Positions 41,845 through 51,538 of a DNA stretch of 64,000 nucleotides are shown piece by piece (positions within the stretch are counted from its first letter, which is position 1; each line of letters opens with the position of its first letter). The notes under the pieces were generated by a model. It saw only the letters and a list, made by a program, of their open reading frames with translations, made no database searches and was not told where the DNA came from. The translations under genes and the position numbers were made by a program. Source of the DNA: Paraburkholderia ultramafica (GTDB lineage: Bacteria; Pseudomonadota; Gammaproteobacteria; Burkholderiales; Burkholderiaceae); the NCBI RefSeq assembly GCF_902859915.1, contig NZ_CADIKK010000012.1:124001-188000 (forward strand), given 5' to 3'.

Positions 41845-43338
41845 ATGACTCGGCACGCCCCCGCATTCCGGCGCCCGCACAAGCAAAACCCGTCGGCAGG
41901 TCGCGTTTGCGATGAATCCCGCTCCCGCTGGGCCTGGCTCGTGTGCGCGCTGCTTCTTTGCATAGCGCCCGCGTCAGAGGCTGAGGAAACGGACATGACC
42001 ATCGCGCCGGGTGCAGTCCCGGCGAAGCGCCCCGCTATCATGAGCAACCGCTGGCAGGAAGACTGGTCCGCGCTCGCCAACCCGGCGCTTCGCACCCAGC
42101 CATTGGATGCGCTGAAGTACATCCCGCTCTCGGCGACCGATCCGCAGAGCTACGTCTCGCTCGGCGTGACCCTGCGCGAGCGCTTTGAGTCATCGGATGC
42201 CGCCGGTTTCGGCGTAAATAACGTGGCCGGCGACTCATATCTGTTGCAGCGCCTCCAGTTCCACGTCGATGTCCACTTCAACAGCGAATGGGAGTTCTTT
42301 ACGCAATTGGAGGACGTGCGCGCATATGGAAAGAACATCGTGACGCCAGTCGACAAGAATCCGCTCGACCTGCGGCTCGCGTTCCTCGCGTACGTGAAAT
42401 CGTTCGACGCGGGCACGTTCAAGGCTCGCGTCGGCCGGCAAGACTTCTTGTTCGATCTTCAGCGATTCGTGTCGTCGCGCGACGGCCCAAACGTCAGGCA
42501 GTCGTTCGACGCGATCTGGGCCGACTGGGAGACGGGCCCGTGGCGTTTCATCGGCTTCGTGAGCCAGCCGGTCCAGTACAGCGACGTCAATCCGTTCGAC
42601 GATACATCCAACAGCCACTTCCGCTTCCACACGCTGCGCGTCGAGCGCCATGTGCTTGGAACAAACGAGCTGTCGGCGTACTACTCGCTCTACCAACGCG
42701 ACAATGCCAGCTATCTCGATGCGAGGGGCAGCGAACATCGCAATGTATTCGATGCACGCTTCGCTGGCGCGATGAACAGATTCGACTGGGACCTCGAAGC
42801 GATGGGCCAGACGGGTACGGTCGGACCGAAGGACATTCGCGCATGGGCTGCGGGCTCGCGTGTGGGCTACACCTTCAGCCATACGACCTGGACCCCGCGT
42901 ATCGGCGTCCAGGTCGACGCCGCCTCCGGCGATCGCCATCCGGGGGATGGCACGCTCGGCACGTTCAATCCGCTCTTCCCGAACGGCTACTATTTCACAC
43001 TGGCCGGCTTCACCGGCTACACCAATCTCGTCCACGTGAAGCCCTCCATCACTGTCAAGCCGATCGCGAAGCTCACGCTGCTGGCCGCAGTGGGCTTCCA
43101 GTGGCGCGCGACGACCGCCGACGCGATCTACACGCAGCCGAACGTGCCGATTGCCGGCACTGCCGGTCGAGGCAGCCACTGGTCGGGGGTCTATGGTCAG
43201 TTGCGCGCAGACTACGCATTCAATCCGAATCTGACCGGTGCGATCGAAGCGGTTCACTATCAGGTCGGCAGCGCAATACGCGACGCCGGGGGCCACAACG
43301 GCGATTACGTCGGCGCCGAACTCAAGTTCGGTTGGTAA
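41845..43338 (+). CDS. alginate-export-family outer-membrane beta-barrel
   Basis: A 497-residue protein of the alginate_exp (AlgE-like) family. A hydrophobic segment WLVCALLLCIAPASEAEE around 30-46 is the likely signal peptide, and internal ATGs could shorten the N-terminus. Strand-rich sequence follows, with YVSLGVTLRERFESS near 105, KARVGRQDFLFDLQRFVSSR near 195, and a terminal GAELKFGW that is typical of barrel insertion. Family members export polymers or take up aromatic and hydroxylated compounds. It is 21 bases after the VOC gene. Confidence 0.85.
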   Translation: MTRHAPAFRRPHKQNPSAGRVCDESRSRWAWLVCALLLCIAPASEAEETDMTIAPGAVPAKRPAIMSNRWQEDWSALANPALRTQPLDALKYIPLSATDPQSYVSLGVTLRERFESSDAAGFGVNNVAGDSYLLQRLQFHVDVHFNSEWEFFTQLEDVRAYGKNIVTPVDKNPLDLRLAFLAYVKSFDAGTFKARVGRQDFLFDLQRFVSSRDGPNVRQSFDAIWADWETGPWRFIGFVSQPVQYSDVNPFDDTSNSHFRFHTLRVERHVLGTNELSAYYSLYQRDNASYLDARGSEHRNVFDARFAGAMNRFDWDLEAMGQTGTVGPKDIRAWAAGSRVGYTFSHTTWTPRIGVQVDAASGDRHPGDGTLGTFNPLFPNGYYFTLAGFTGYTNLVHVKPSITVKPIAKLTLLAAVGFQWRATTADAIYTQPNVPIAGTAGRGSHWSGVYGQLRADYAFNPNLTGAIEAVHYQVGSAIRDAGGHNGDYVGAELKFGW

Positions 43339-43516
43339 AAGGCCGCCGCGACACGGCATTGCACATGCATCCAATCAGCTACCCGTTCGGGTGGTGTGCG
43401 CCGGTTGTCGATCTGCCATCCTGAATCCGCCCGTCGCCCCGTACTTGTGAAGGATCCGTGCGCGATGGGCGGCGTGAGGCACGAGCCGGTCGTGTCACTG
43501 TGGCAGGAGACTTCAG

Positions 43517-44455
43517 ATGGAAAACGCATCGTCTAGCGGAAATCCGTTGCCGGAGCTGTCGGACAATCTGGCGGGAATTGTCGAGCGCGTCGGACGCGGC
43601 GTCGTCGCGGTACACGGCCGGCATCGGATTCCGTCAAGTGGGGTAATCTGGCGGAATGGCGTCGTCGTCACGGCTGCGCACACCCTCAAACGGGAGGACG
43701 GGATCGAGGTCACGCTGAGCGATGGCCGTACGGTCGCCGCAGTCCTCGCGGGCCGGGATACCGGCACCGACGTCGCCGTGCTGAAACTGGACGGCGTGGA
43801 GCTGGACCGGGTTGAGTCCGGCGATGCCCGCCTGCTCAAGGCGGGCCACCTTGTGCTTGCAGTCGCGCGGGCGGACGGGTTCAGCGTCAGCGCTGATTTT
43901 GGCGTGATCGGCAGCGCCGGTGGTCCATGGCGCACCTGGAGGGGCGGCCAGCTCGATGCGCTCGTGCAACTGGACGGCGGCCTGCGTCCAGGTTTCTCCG
44001 GCGCGGCCCTCGCGGATATGCGCGGCCAGGTCATGGGCATCTGCACATCCGCGCTCGCGCGTGGCGCCGGCATGGTGGTTCCCGCAATAACCGTGGAGCG
44101 CGTCACCGATGAACTGCTGGCTAAAGGGCGTGTCTCCCGGGGCTACCTTGGCGTCGGCACGCAGCAGGTAATCCTGTCGGATACGTGGATCAAGAAATTG
44201 AACCTGACTTCCAACCGCGGATTGCTGGTCAACTCACTCGCGCAGGGCGGACCCGCAGAACGGGCGGGCGTGCTCGTCGGCGATGTGCTGATTGAACTGG
44301 ACGGCGCGCCTTGCCGAGGCATGGACGACCTGTACACCGCACTTGGCTCCGGCAGCATTGGACAGAGCTTGAAGATCGCGCTGATCCGGGGCGGCGAACG
44401 CACCGAGTGTTCCGTAACCGTTGGCGAACGCCCGCAACGGAATTCATGCCGGTGA
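43517..44455 (+). CDS. S1C (DegP/HtrA-like) serine protease with PDZ domain
   Basis: A 312-residue protein. The trypsin-like domain has His in VVTAAHTL near residue 55, Asp in DTGTDVAVLKL near 85 and Ser in RPGFSGAAL near 160; the last departs from the usual GNSGG but keeps GxSG. A PDZ domain follows (about 205-300: GYLGVGTQQV, GLLVNSLAQGGPAERAGVL). There is no signal peptide, so it is probably cytoplasmic. A NarL-like regulator lies 42 bases downstream. Confidence 0.85.
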   Translation: MENASSSGNPLPELSDNLAGIVERVGRGVVAVHGRHRIPSSGVIWRNGVVVTAAHTLKREDGIEVTLSDGRTVAAVLAGRDTGTDVAVLKLDGVELDRVESGDARLLKAGHLVLAVARADGFSVSADFGVIGSAGGPWRTWRGGQLDALVQLDGGLRPGFSGAALADMRGQVMGICTSALARGAGMVVPAITVERVTDELLAKGRVSRGYLGVGTQQVILSDTWIKKLNLTSNRGLLVNSLAQGGPAERAGVLVGDVLIELDGAPCRGMDDLYTALGSGSIGQSLKIALIRGGERTECSVTVGERPQRNSCR

Positions 44456-44497
44456 GCGCCAGGCACCGGTCAAATGTCAGATGGACAGGTGGCATAG

Positions 44498-45142
44498 ATG
44501 GGGCCGGTCCGGGTTGCGGTTGTCGCGGAATCGCCGCAGACGCGCATAAGCCTGCAAGCGCTTGTCGAGGCTAGTCCGGCACTCGCGTTCGCAGGTAGCG
44601 CAGCTGATGCCGACATGCTCGTCGATTGCCTTGCCGGTTCAATGCCGGATGTGGTCGTGATCGACGCGGAGCCACTGGCGAGCGACGCGCTCAAGGCTGC
44701 ATTCGACCTGGGGCACGCGCCACCTGCGCTCGTCGTGTTGACCGACGACGCGGACACCGACTCGATCTTCGACGCTTTAACGGGCGATGCCACAGCGATC
44801 CTGCTGCGGGACACGATGCCAGGCGAAATCGTCGCGTCCATCGAAGCTGCGGCCGCGGGCCTTTGCGTACTGTCGCCGGAGATTCTCGCGAGGCTGCTCG
44901 ACGGACGGAAACCGCCGCGTCAGACAGCATCCCGAGTGCCATTTGAAACTCTGACCTTACGCGAGATCGAAGTACTGGCGATGCTCGCTGAAGGGCTGGG
45001 CAACAAGGAGATCGCGCGGCAACTCGACATCTCGGACAACACGGTGAAATTCCACCTCTCCTCCATTTTTGGCAAGCTGGGCGCGACCAACCGCACCGAA
45101 GCCGTGATGCTCGGCATGCGGCACGGATTCATCATGGTGTAG
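44498..45142 (+). CDS. NarL/LuxR-type regulator with degenerate receiver
   Basis: A 214-residue protein. The C-terminal GerE/LuxR HTH is intact (LTLREIEVLAMLAEGLGNKE then IARQLDISDNTVKFHLSSIF). The N-terminal receiver-like domain keeps an Asp in VVVIDAEP near 53 but has VVAES where two acidic residues are expected, and Arg-Asp (LLRDTMP) for the conserved Lys-Asp. Phosphorylation is therefore doubtful. It is probably co-transcribed with the S1C protease; no histidine kinase is near. Confidence 0.85.
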   Translation: MGPVRVAVVAESPQTRISLQALVEASPALAFAGSAADADMLVDCLAGSMPDVVVIDAEPLASDALKAAFDLGHAPPALVVLTDDADTDSIFDALTGDATAILLRDTMPGEIVASIEAAAAGLCVLSPEILARLLDGRKPPRQTASRVPFETLTLREIEVLAMLAEGLGNKEIARQLDISDNTVKFHLSSIFGKLGATNRTEAVMLGMRHGFIMV

Positions 45143-45354
45143 CGTGTCGGCGCAGCGTCGATGCGGCTGGCTCGTCTATGGGCGGCCGTAGGCCGATCCA
45201 GGCGGATCATGTCGACCCGAAGCGGTCTTACCTGCTTACGATTGGCGGCCGCTTCCAGGGGGAAGCCGTGATTCGCCCTCTCGCTTCAGCTGGCAAATCC
45301 TCCCGTTGGACCGGTCGAGCACGGCCACCGGCATACGCCAATAGTCGAAAAGAC

Positions 45355-46314
45355 TCACGACGCCCGCAACTCACGGACCCCCTTGCCTAGCCGCCGCCGC
45401 AGTAGCGTGCGCAATGTGACGCCGTCTGCGTAGCCGACCCGCTCCGCGATACGGTCCACGCTGTCCTTGCTCGTCTTCAGCAGATGAACGGCGCGTTCGA
45501 CCCGCAGATCCTGTATGTACTCTACGGGCGTTTTACCGAGCACTTCATTCAGGCGTCGCGTCAAGGTCCGCTTGCTCGTCGCCAGGGCGTCCGCAGCGTC
45601 GTCGAGTGCAATTGCCGTGTCGAGGTGTTCGCGCACCCAGCGGTCGAAACGTGCGACGAGCGGGTCCGAATGGGACAGGTGATCGGAGATCGCAAAGGCG
45701 GACTGCGACGGCCGCGAATCGAATACAAGGTAGCTGGCCACAAGCGCCGCAAGCTCAGGGCTGTTGTTGCGGATCAGCCAGAGCGCCAGGTCCAGATGGC
45801 CCAGCGCGGCCCCCGCCGTCACCATGCTGCCGCTGGGCACGACAATGCGATGCGCGTCCAGGTGCACCTCGGGGTAACGCTGCCGGAACACCGGCGAGAG
45901 CCACCAGGTGGTCGTGGCTTCGCGCCCATTGAGCAAGCCGCTTTCGGCCAGCACGAAGGTTCCCGTACAGGCGGCTCCGAGATGGGCGCCGGCACTGTGC
46001 CACGTGCGCAAGGCCCCTAGCGCATCGATCACGTCGGCCCGGCCGAGCGAAGGCACGAGCAGGTCCGTCGTCGTCCTGTTGAGCGCCGGTACGACGACCC
46101 AATCCGGGGCGGGGGCGTCGGTCATATCGTGGACGGGAACCTGCAGTCCAAGCGCGGTGCGCACCTCTGGCCGCATGCCCGCCACGGTGATTTCGAAGCC
46201 CGGTGTGGCCATCCCCGTCGCGCGCGCGAGTTCGTTGGCCGTCGTCAAGGCATCGAGCACGGTGGTGAGGCCGGTGTCGAACACGCCCTCGAGCGCGAGA
46301 ACAAAAATCCTCAT
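45355..46314 (-). CDS. GlxA family AraC-type regulator (DJ-1/PfpI + AraC HTH)
   Basis: A 319-residue regulator. Residues 1-175 are a DJ-1/PfpI amidotransferase-like domain with Cys in GAACTGTFVLAESGLL near 105. Residues about 215-315 are an AraC HTH (LDDAADALATSKRTLTRRLN then GKTPVEYIQDLRVERA). I use the ATG at 46314; the ATG at 46386 has a better ribosome site but would leave only 35 bases to the divergent gene. It likely senses a small metabolite and acts on the divergent monooxygenase/hydrolase pair. Confidence 0.87.
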   Translation of the reverse strand: MRIFVLALEGVFDTGLTTVLDALTTANELARATGMATPGFEITVAGMRPEVRTALGLQVPVHDMTDAPAPDWVVVPALNRTTTDLLVPSLGRADVIDALGALRTWHSAGAHLGAACTGTFVLAESGLLNGREATTTWWLSPVFRQRYPEVHLDAHRIVVPSGSMVTAGAALGHLDLALWLIRNNSPELAALVASYLVFDSRPSQSAFAISDHLSHSDPLVARFDRWVREHLDTAIALDDAADALATSKRTLTRRLNEVLGKTPVEYIQDLRVERAVHLLKTSKDSVDRIAERVGYADGVTLRTLLRRRLGKGVRELRAS

Positions 46315-46421
46315 GGCAGGATCGGTATCAAAATTGTCGATTGAGACAGTGTTCTCCAACACGCCGCGTTTGTAAAGTGCACTCATCGCGTGGCCCCTCA
46401 CGCGGACACTGGAGAACACAG

Positions 46422-46727
46422 ATGATCAAGCACGCTTTATTTGTCAGACTTGAAGCCAAGCCCGGTAAGGAGCAGGCGGTAGCGGACTTTCTTGCCGACG
46501 GCCTGGAAATGACGAATCAGGAGGCCACGACGCCGATCTGGTTCGCCCTCAGGCTGTCGCCGAACACGTTCGGTGTCTTCGACGCTTTTGCGAGTGAAGA
46601 GGATCGCCAGGCGCACCTTGCCGGCAACATGGCAAAGAGCCTGATGGCGCGGGTCGACGAGATGCTGGCACGCCCGCCTACGGTCGAGACGTTCGACGTT
46701 CTGGCCATGAAGAACGCGCTGGCCTGA
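46422..46727 (+). CDS. antibiotic-biosynthesis-monooxygenase-type (quinol monooxygenase-like) protein
   Basis: A 101-residue dimeric ferredoxin-fold protein: HALFVRLEAKPGKEQAVADF at the N-terminus, FGVFDAFASEEDRQAHLAG near 50, FDVLAMKNA at the end. Family members oxidise quinols without cofactor or degrade heme; many are unassigned. GGAG precedes the ATG at 46422. It diverges from the GlxA-type regulator and is followed 43 bases on by an alpha/beta hydrolase. Confidence 0.85.
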   Translation: MIKHALFVRLEAKPGKEQAVADFLADGLEMTNQEATTPIWFALRLSPNTFGVFDAFASEEDRQAHLAGNMAKSLMARVDEMLARPPTVETFDVLAMKNALA

Positions 46728-46770
46728 AGCCCCTGTACATGAGTATGCGAAAGCAATTATGGAGATTGAA

Positions 46771-47520
46771 ATGTTCGCACTACGGAAGATTGTTTTCGCT
46801 GCCGTCATGGTCGCCATGGGCAGCACGATGGCCCACGCCGAGACTGGCGCGGCGACGAAAGATATCGTCATTGTTCACGGCGCGCTCGTGGACGGCTCTG
46901 GCTGGCGAGGCGTGTACGACATCCTGTCGAAAGACGGCTACCACGTGAGTATCGTGCAGGAGCCGCTGACCAGCCTCGACGAGGACGTCGACGCTACCAA
47001 ACGGGTCATCGACCGGCAACCGGGCTCTGTCGTGCTGGTCGGTCATAGCTATGGCGGTTCTGTGATCACGGACGCAGGCGCCGACCCGAAGGTCAGCGCA
47101 CTCGTTTATGTCGCCGCCCTGCAACCCGACAAGGGTGAAGCCAGCGGCCAACTCTTGCAGAAGTTTGCCGCGCCAAACGATGCCATGCGCGCCACGCCGG
47201 ACAAATACTTCTACATCCCGCCGGCAAAATTCCGCGAGACCTATGCGCAGGATCTCTCGCCTTCAGAAGCGCAATTCCTGGCGGACTCGCAGCAGCCACT
47301 CGCGCAGAAAGCCGTGGCAGCCCCTGTGCCTGTCGCGGCATGGCGAAGCAAGCCTAGCTATGCGGTGCTGACCACCCAGGATCATGTCGTGAGCCCCCAG
47401 CTTCAGCGCTGGATGTATCAACGCTCGGGCGCCAAGGTGACCGAAGTGAGCGCAGGCCACGCTGTCTATATCTCGCATCCGGACGCGGTCGCTCGAGTCA
47501 TCGAGGCTGCCGCCAGGTAG
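46771..47520 (+). CDS. exported alpha/beta hydrolase
   Basis: A 249-residue protein with a signal peptide (FAAVMVAMGSTMAHAE). The hydrolase core has the oxyanion strand IVIVHGALVDGSGW, nucleophile elbow VGHSYGG with Ser near 92, Asp in TTQDHVVSP and His in SAGHAVYIS. It is close to EstC-like/pyrethroid-type periplasmic esterases annotated as alpha/beta hydrolases. The start at 46771 has GGAG seven bases upstream; 46759 would add four residues. Probably co-regulated with the upstream monooxygenase. Confidence 0.87.
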   Translation: MFALRKIVFAAVMVAMGSTMAHAETGAATKDIVIVHGALVDGSGWRGVYDILSKDGYHVSIVQEPLTSLDEDVDATKRVIDRQPGSVVLVGHSYGGSVITDAGADPKVSALVYVAALQPDKGEASGQLLQKFAAPNDAMRATPDKYFYIPPAKFRETYAQDLSPSEAQFLADSQQPLAQKAVAAPVPVAAWRSKPSYAVLTTQDHVVSPQLQRWMYQRSGAKVTEVSAGHAVYISHPDAVARVIEAAAR

Positions 47521-47615
47521 GCCAGCATAGACGCCAGGGCGTGCTGTCCGCGGCCTTGCGCACACCGGGACATAACCCGGGCGTGAGGCCGTGCGAATCG
47601 CGCCATCAACCCACC

Positions 47616-48479
47616 ATGGAAGTCGCTCCCATGCTCCTGCTACTGATCCTTGCTTACCTGGGCGGGGTACTCGCCATTCTGAGTCCCTGCATCCTTGCCG
47701 TGCTGCCTTTCGTATTCGCGCGCGCTGACCGGCCGATCGCGCGCAATGGACTGCCCATGCTGGCCGGCATGGCGCTCACCTTCGCCGCAGTTGCCACCCT
47801 GGCCGCTCTCGGCGGCGGCGGGGCCGTCCACGCGAATCAGTATGGCCGCATCGTGGCCCTCGCCGTGCTCGGCCTGACCTTGCTTTCGAAGCGCGTCGCC
47901 GAATGGATCACCCACCCGTTCGTGACGTTCGGCAATACGCTCACCGAGCGCAGCGGGAGCCAAAGCGATTCCATGCTCTCGGCGGCGGGGCTGGGCGTGG
48001 CCACAGGGCGGCTAGGGGCGCCCTGCGCAGGCCCCATCCCGGGCCGGCTGCTCACGGGTGCGGCCTTGAACGGCGCCAGCCTCACGATTACCTTCCTGCA
48101 ACTCACCTACGCGGTCGGCGCAGCAACCTCGCTCGCGCCGGTCCTGCTGATTGGCGGGCGCGTCTTCGCCATCATGAAGCGTTCGCCTGGCGCCGGCGAC
48201 CTGGTGCGCCGCACTTTGGGCGTGCTGGTGCTCGCGGGGGTGGCCGCCATTGCGCTTGGCCTGGATACGCACCTGCTGACATGGGTGTCGCTGGCGAGCA
48301 CCGGCGGAATCGAACAGAAGCTGATCGACGCGATACATCTCGTTGGTCCCGTGCAGGCCGCTGCCAGAGCCGTGGGCGCGCTGCCGGTGGAAGGCGAGCT
48401 GCCTTCTCTTGCCGGCGCCACCCGGTGGCTCAACAGCCCGGCGCTCAATGCACAGTCGCTGCGCGGCAAGGCGATTTGA
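47616..48479 (+). pseudogene. DipZ/CcdA-like membrane protein, truncated before the thioredoxin domain
   Basis: A 287-residue frame from the ATG at 47616. It matches the N-terminal part of DipZ-type proteins: LGGVLAILSPCILAVLPFVF with the CcdA Cys, GVATGRLGAPCAGPIPGRLL with the second Cys, and the MKRSPGAGDLVRR linker. The following segment RWLNSPALNAQSLRGKAI is where a periplasmic thioredoxin/TlpA domain should start; a stop codon comes directly after and no thioredoxin CxxC is found in any downstream frame. The intact family is about 580-600 residues. A membrane-only product may still be made. Confidence 0.72.
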
Positions 48480-48659
48480 TGAGCAACCACGCTGGAGGCA
48501 TGTCCAGCCAGGTTTTTCATTGACTGCCCATTGACTGCGCTATGGAATCCACAGCAATGGGGGTGACGCGTACATCATAAGAAAGTCACTCGAGTGGAAG
48601 AGCGGTAAAAATGGTCTACGATTGATAAGGAACCGCCCCACCTCTCAGGAGGATTCGTC

Positions 48660-48917
48660 ATGAAGAATTCTATTGTGGCCGTACTGGGCATTCTATTCGG
48701 CGCGGCAAGCATCGCTCCCGCAATCGCACAGACTTCCCCTTCCATGCCTTCGGATCCGTCGCCGCCTCTGACACGCGCCGACGTCAACGCCGACCTTGTC
48801 GCCTGGCGTGCCGCGGGATTCAAACCGCCAATCAATTTCGAACACTACCCAGCCAACGCTCAACAAGCGGGTCGAAGCGTCGCCGAACAGCGTGCACAGG
48901 CGTCGGGTCAGCACTAG
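48660..48917 (+). CDS. DUF4148 secreted small protein
   Basis: An 85-residue protein with a signal peptide (residues 1-23, ending PAIAQ). The mature part LTRADVNADLVAWRAAGFKP followed by HYPANAQQA is the DUF4148 signature, a family expanded in Burkholderia and relatives and of unknown role in the periplasm. A strong AGGAGG box precedes the ATG. It stands alone between the truncated DipZ gene and the convergent cyclase gene. Confidence 0.9.
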   Translation: MKNSIVAVLGILFGAASIAPAIAQTSPSMPSDPSPPLTRADVNADLVAWRAAGFKPPINFEHYPANAQQAGRSVAEQRAQASGQH

Positions 48918-49056
48918 CGGACCAGAAAGGCCTTCTACAGGGCACCGTTGGAAGCGCTCGTCCGGACTTCTTCTGCTTCGCAGTGCAGCATCGAATTGAT
49001 ATCCGCCGTGCGGCTGTTTCTGCACCGGCGGCACCGTGCAAAACAGTCGTGTTCGC

Positions 49057-49839
49057 TCATCGACCGGGAACAAGGGCGAGTACCCGAAGCGGACTACCAG
49101 AGCCTGCTTGAATTTTCAGCGGTGCGGCAAGAATCACGGCCCCAGTTGGCGGCAGTTCGTGCAGATTCTTCAGGCACTGCAACCCGTAACGGTTGGCCCC
49201 ATGCATCAGCGTATGGCACGGATACGGAATTGGCCACGCATAAGATTGGCCAGCATCGGTGTTGATCGTTTCGACGCCAAAGCCGTGTACGTGCCGTTCG
49301 TGAATCAGCCACTCGACAGTTTCTTGCGTCGGCCCCGGCGTGTGTGCGCCGTCCTCACGCAAGTTGACGAATTCAGCTGGGTCTGTGCGTCTGGACCAGT
49401 CAGTGCGGAATAACACCCATGCGGACGCCGGTATCTTGCCGTGCTGCGCCTCCCAGCGCTGGAGGAACTCCCTGGTGAGCAACCAGTCGGGATTAGCCGC
49501 CACCTCTTGACTGGCGTCAATCACGACCGCCGGCGCAATGAAGTTATTCACGTCGATGGTGTCGACTGCATTGCGCGCGTGATTCTTGCCGCTAACCCAA
49601 TGAACCGGAGCGTCGAAGTGCGTCCCGGTATGCTCGCCACACGAAAAATTGTTCCAATACCACCCCGGACCCTTTTCGTCGTACCGGCTGATCTGCTCCA
49701 TCTTGAACGCCCACACCTGGCCGAATTCAGGCGGCAATGCCAAGGCGGGGAAATCCGGGGAAAGGGTCTGCGTCAAATCGACGACGCGAACTTTTTCGGC
49801 CGAGATTTCGCTGATGAGTTGTTCGAGAACTGTTGTCAT
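49057..49839 (-). CDS. cyclase-family hydrolase, KynB/isatin-hydrolase-like
   Basis: A 260-residue protein of the cyclase family. The metal site is complete: HTGTHFDAPVHW at residues 70-81 gives His70, His74, Asp76 and His80. The opening VRVVDLTQTLSPDFPAL is typical. Family members include arylformamidase (KynB) and isatin hydrolase, both of which open amide bonds in tryptophan or indole metabolites. It is the last gene of the minus-strand array, 176 bases after iorB, so it may have its own promoter. The specific substrate is not readable. Confidence 0.85.
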   Translation of the reverse strand: MTTVLEQLISEISAEKVRVVDLTQTLSPDFPALALPPEFGQVWAFKMEQISRYDEKGPGWYWNNFSCGEHTGTHFDAPVHWVSGKNHARNAVDTIDVNNFIAPAVVIDASQEVAANPDWLLTREFLQRWEAQHGKIPASAWVLFRTDWSRRTDPAEFVNLREDGAHTPGPTQETVEWLIHERHVHGFGVETINTDAGQSYAWPIPYPCHTLMHGANRYGLQCLKNLHELPPTGAVILAAPLKIQAGSGSPLRVLALVPGR

Positions 49840-50015
49840 ATGGAATATGTCAGTTAAATCTGTGATAGGTGAACAGCACGAAGCGAAGAGAACACGATGC
49901 CGGCGGGATCGCACTCGGAAAAGTGGAACCGGTGCATGCGTTTGAATGAAACCTTACCCATCGCATTTCCGTATGGCGTTTCGATTCGATTTGTTGCTAC
50001 GTCCACGCTTCGCGC

Positions 50016-51521
50016 TCAGGCCAACGCGTGCCGCCCGAGCGCTTCCTGCAGCTTTTTGCCGTGCTCGTCGGCGAGCGCCGCTTCGCGCAACTCACGCAGC
50101 GTGGCGGGCGCCAGCAGCGCGCCCGCGCGGGCCACGGCGGTCATCACCGTCTCGTAGTTGGCCAGCCCGCGCGCGTGCGTGTCGCTGTAGCCCTTGACGA
50201 GCCGCTGGCATTGGGCGACCTCGACGGCGAGCGCCGGATTGCGTTGCGCCGCGTCGAGCAGTTGGCTCAGCCAATGTTCGATGCGCGCATTTTCCACCTG
50301 GTAGCGCAGCGTGGCGCGGCGCCAGCCGCGCATGCGCGACACCGCGTAAAGCATTAGGTAGCCGCGCAGCGAGCTGGTGGTCACCACACGGCCCTCCCGC
50401 GTGAAACGGCGCACGAGGCGATGCACCCAGTGCGGACGCATCAGCCATCTGCCGAGCGACGCAGGCAGCGTTTCGCAGATTTCTTCGATCCGCGGATGCA
50501 TGAACTCGTTGATCGCGAGGAGTTGATCCACTTGTGCGCGCACTTCGCTGCGTACCCGCTCGAAGCGTGAACCACGTGTCTTGAGATCGGCCACGCGGAT
50601 GGTGTCCTCGTACGACATCCACAGCGCCAGGTGGCGCGCGGTCTCGCGCACGAGCACGATGTCCTGCTGCCTGAGCGCGCGCCCAACTTCGGCAAGGCGA
50701 TCGAGATAGAGTCCTGCGTAGTCGGGATCCTGGTAGTCGATCAGGCGGCGCACACCCTCGGTCACAATTTGCTGGACCTCGACGGGGAATTGAGTGCGAA
50801 CGCGTTCGACGAGAGCCGCCACTTTCGCGTCGCGTGGCTTCGCGTCGCTGCCGACAGTCGCGAATTCCGCGGCGGCGTCAACAGACTGCTCGACTTCGTT
50901 CGCCTTCAGATACGCCACGCCGAATGCGTGCAGGCTCGGCTTGACACCAACGCCGCGACGTTCGATTGTCGCCTCGAATTGCTCGCGGCTGAACGCTAGC
51001 ACGCCCGTGCCGGCCAACGCGCCGAACAGCACAGCGCTGATCACGCTGCCAGAGGCTTCGGCCGCCTGAGCCATATCGAAGCGCACGAAACGCTTCGCCG
51101 ACTTGCCGGCATGCGCGATCAGCGCGTCGCTATCCACGCGCCCATCGCCCATTGCTGTCTTCTCGGCAATCGAATAGACGCGGTGGGTCGAGGCCACGAG
51201 CGTGGTGCGATCCGGCGTCACGAGACCGCGCTGCACCGCACGACCGGCTTCCATCAACTCGGAAGCAAGCACGACGTCGACGTCGCCGGGCAGCGGCATC
51301 AGCGCGAGCACTGGCGCGCGGCCGGCATGGTCCGCGAGCTCCCGTGGAAACAGTTCGACGTAATAGATCGTCGCGCCGGTGCGTTGCGCCACACCCGGCA
51401 CCGAGGTGGTCTGCGCGTAGTAGCCGTTGTGTTCGCCGAGATCGACGATCCAGTCGGCGAGCACGCCGCCGCCCTCGCCGCCCATGGCGAGAATGGCGAT
51501 TTTGATCGGTTGGGCTTTCAT
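50016..51521 (-). CDS. iorB: indolepyruvate oxidoreductase subunit beta family protein
   Basis: A 501-residue protein. Residues 1-200 are the gamma-type domain of 2-oxoacid:ferredoxin oxidoreductases (ILAMGGEGGGVLADWIVDLG, then TTSVPGVAQRTGATIYYVEL). The remaining 300 residues form the helical extension (DUF6537-like) found in aerobic proteobacterial IorB. It is 17 bases downstream of iorA. Together they oxidise an aryl or other 2-oxo acid to its acyl-CoA, passing electrons to a ferredoxin-like site. Confidence 0.9.
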   Translation of the reverse strand: MKAQPIKIAILAMGGEGGGVLADWIVDLGEHNGYYAQTTSVPGVAQRTGATIYYVELFPRELADHAGRAPVLALMPLPGDVDVVLASELMEAGRAVQRGLVTPDRTTLVASTHRVYSIAEKTAMGDGRVDSDALIAHAGKSAKRFVRFDMAQAAEASGSVISAVLFGALAGTGVLAFSREQFEATIERRGVGVKPSLHAFGVAYLKANEVEQSVDAAAEFATVGSDAKPRDAKVAALVERVRTQFPVEVQQIVTEGVRRLIDYQDPDYAGLYLDRLAEVGRALRQQDIVLVRETARHLALWMSYEDTIRVADLKTRGSRFERVRSEVRAQVDQLLAINEFMHPRIEEICETLPASLGRWLMRPHWVHRLVRRFTREGRVVTTSSLRGYLMLYAVSRMRGWRRATLRYQVENARIEHWLSQLLDAAQRNPALAVEVAQCQRLVKGYSDTHARGLANYETVMTAVARAGALLAPATLRELREAALADEHGKKLQEALGRHALA

Positions 51522-51538
51522 AGTGGAACTCTCATTGA

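Noticed and set aside
42235..43374. 379-residue open minus-strand frame and a 378-residue plus-strand frame at 42288-43424
   Set aside because: Both overlap the alginate-export-type gene, whose frame has signal peptide and terminal barrel motif; the others do not.
45143..45354. Possible small gene between the NarL-type and GlxA-type regulators
   Set aside because: The 70-codon plus-strand frame has no ribosome binding site or homology; the region is a convergent intergenic gap.
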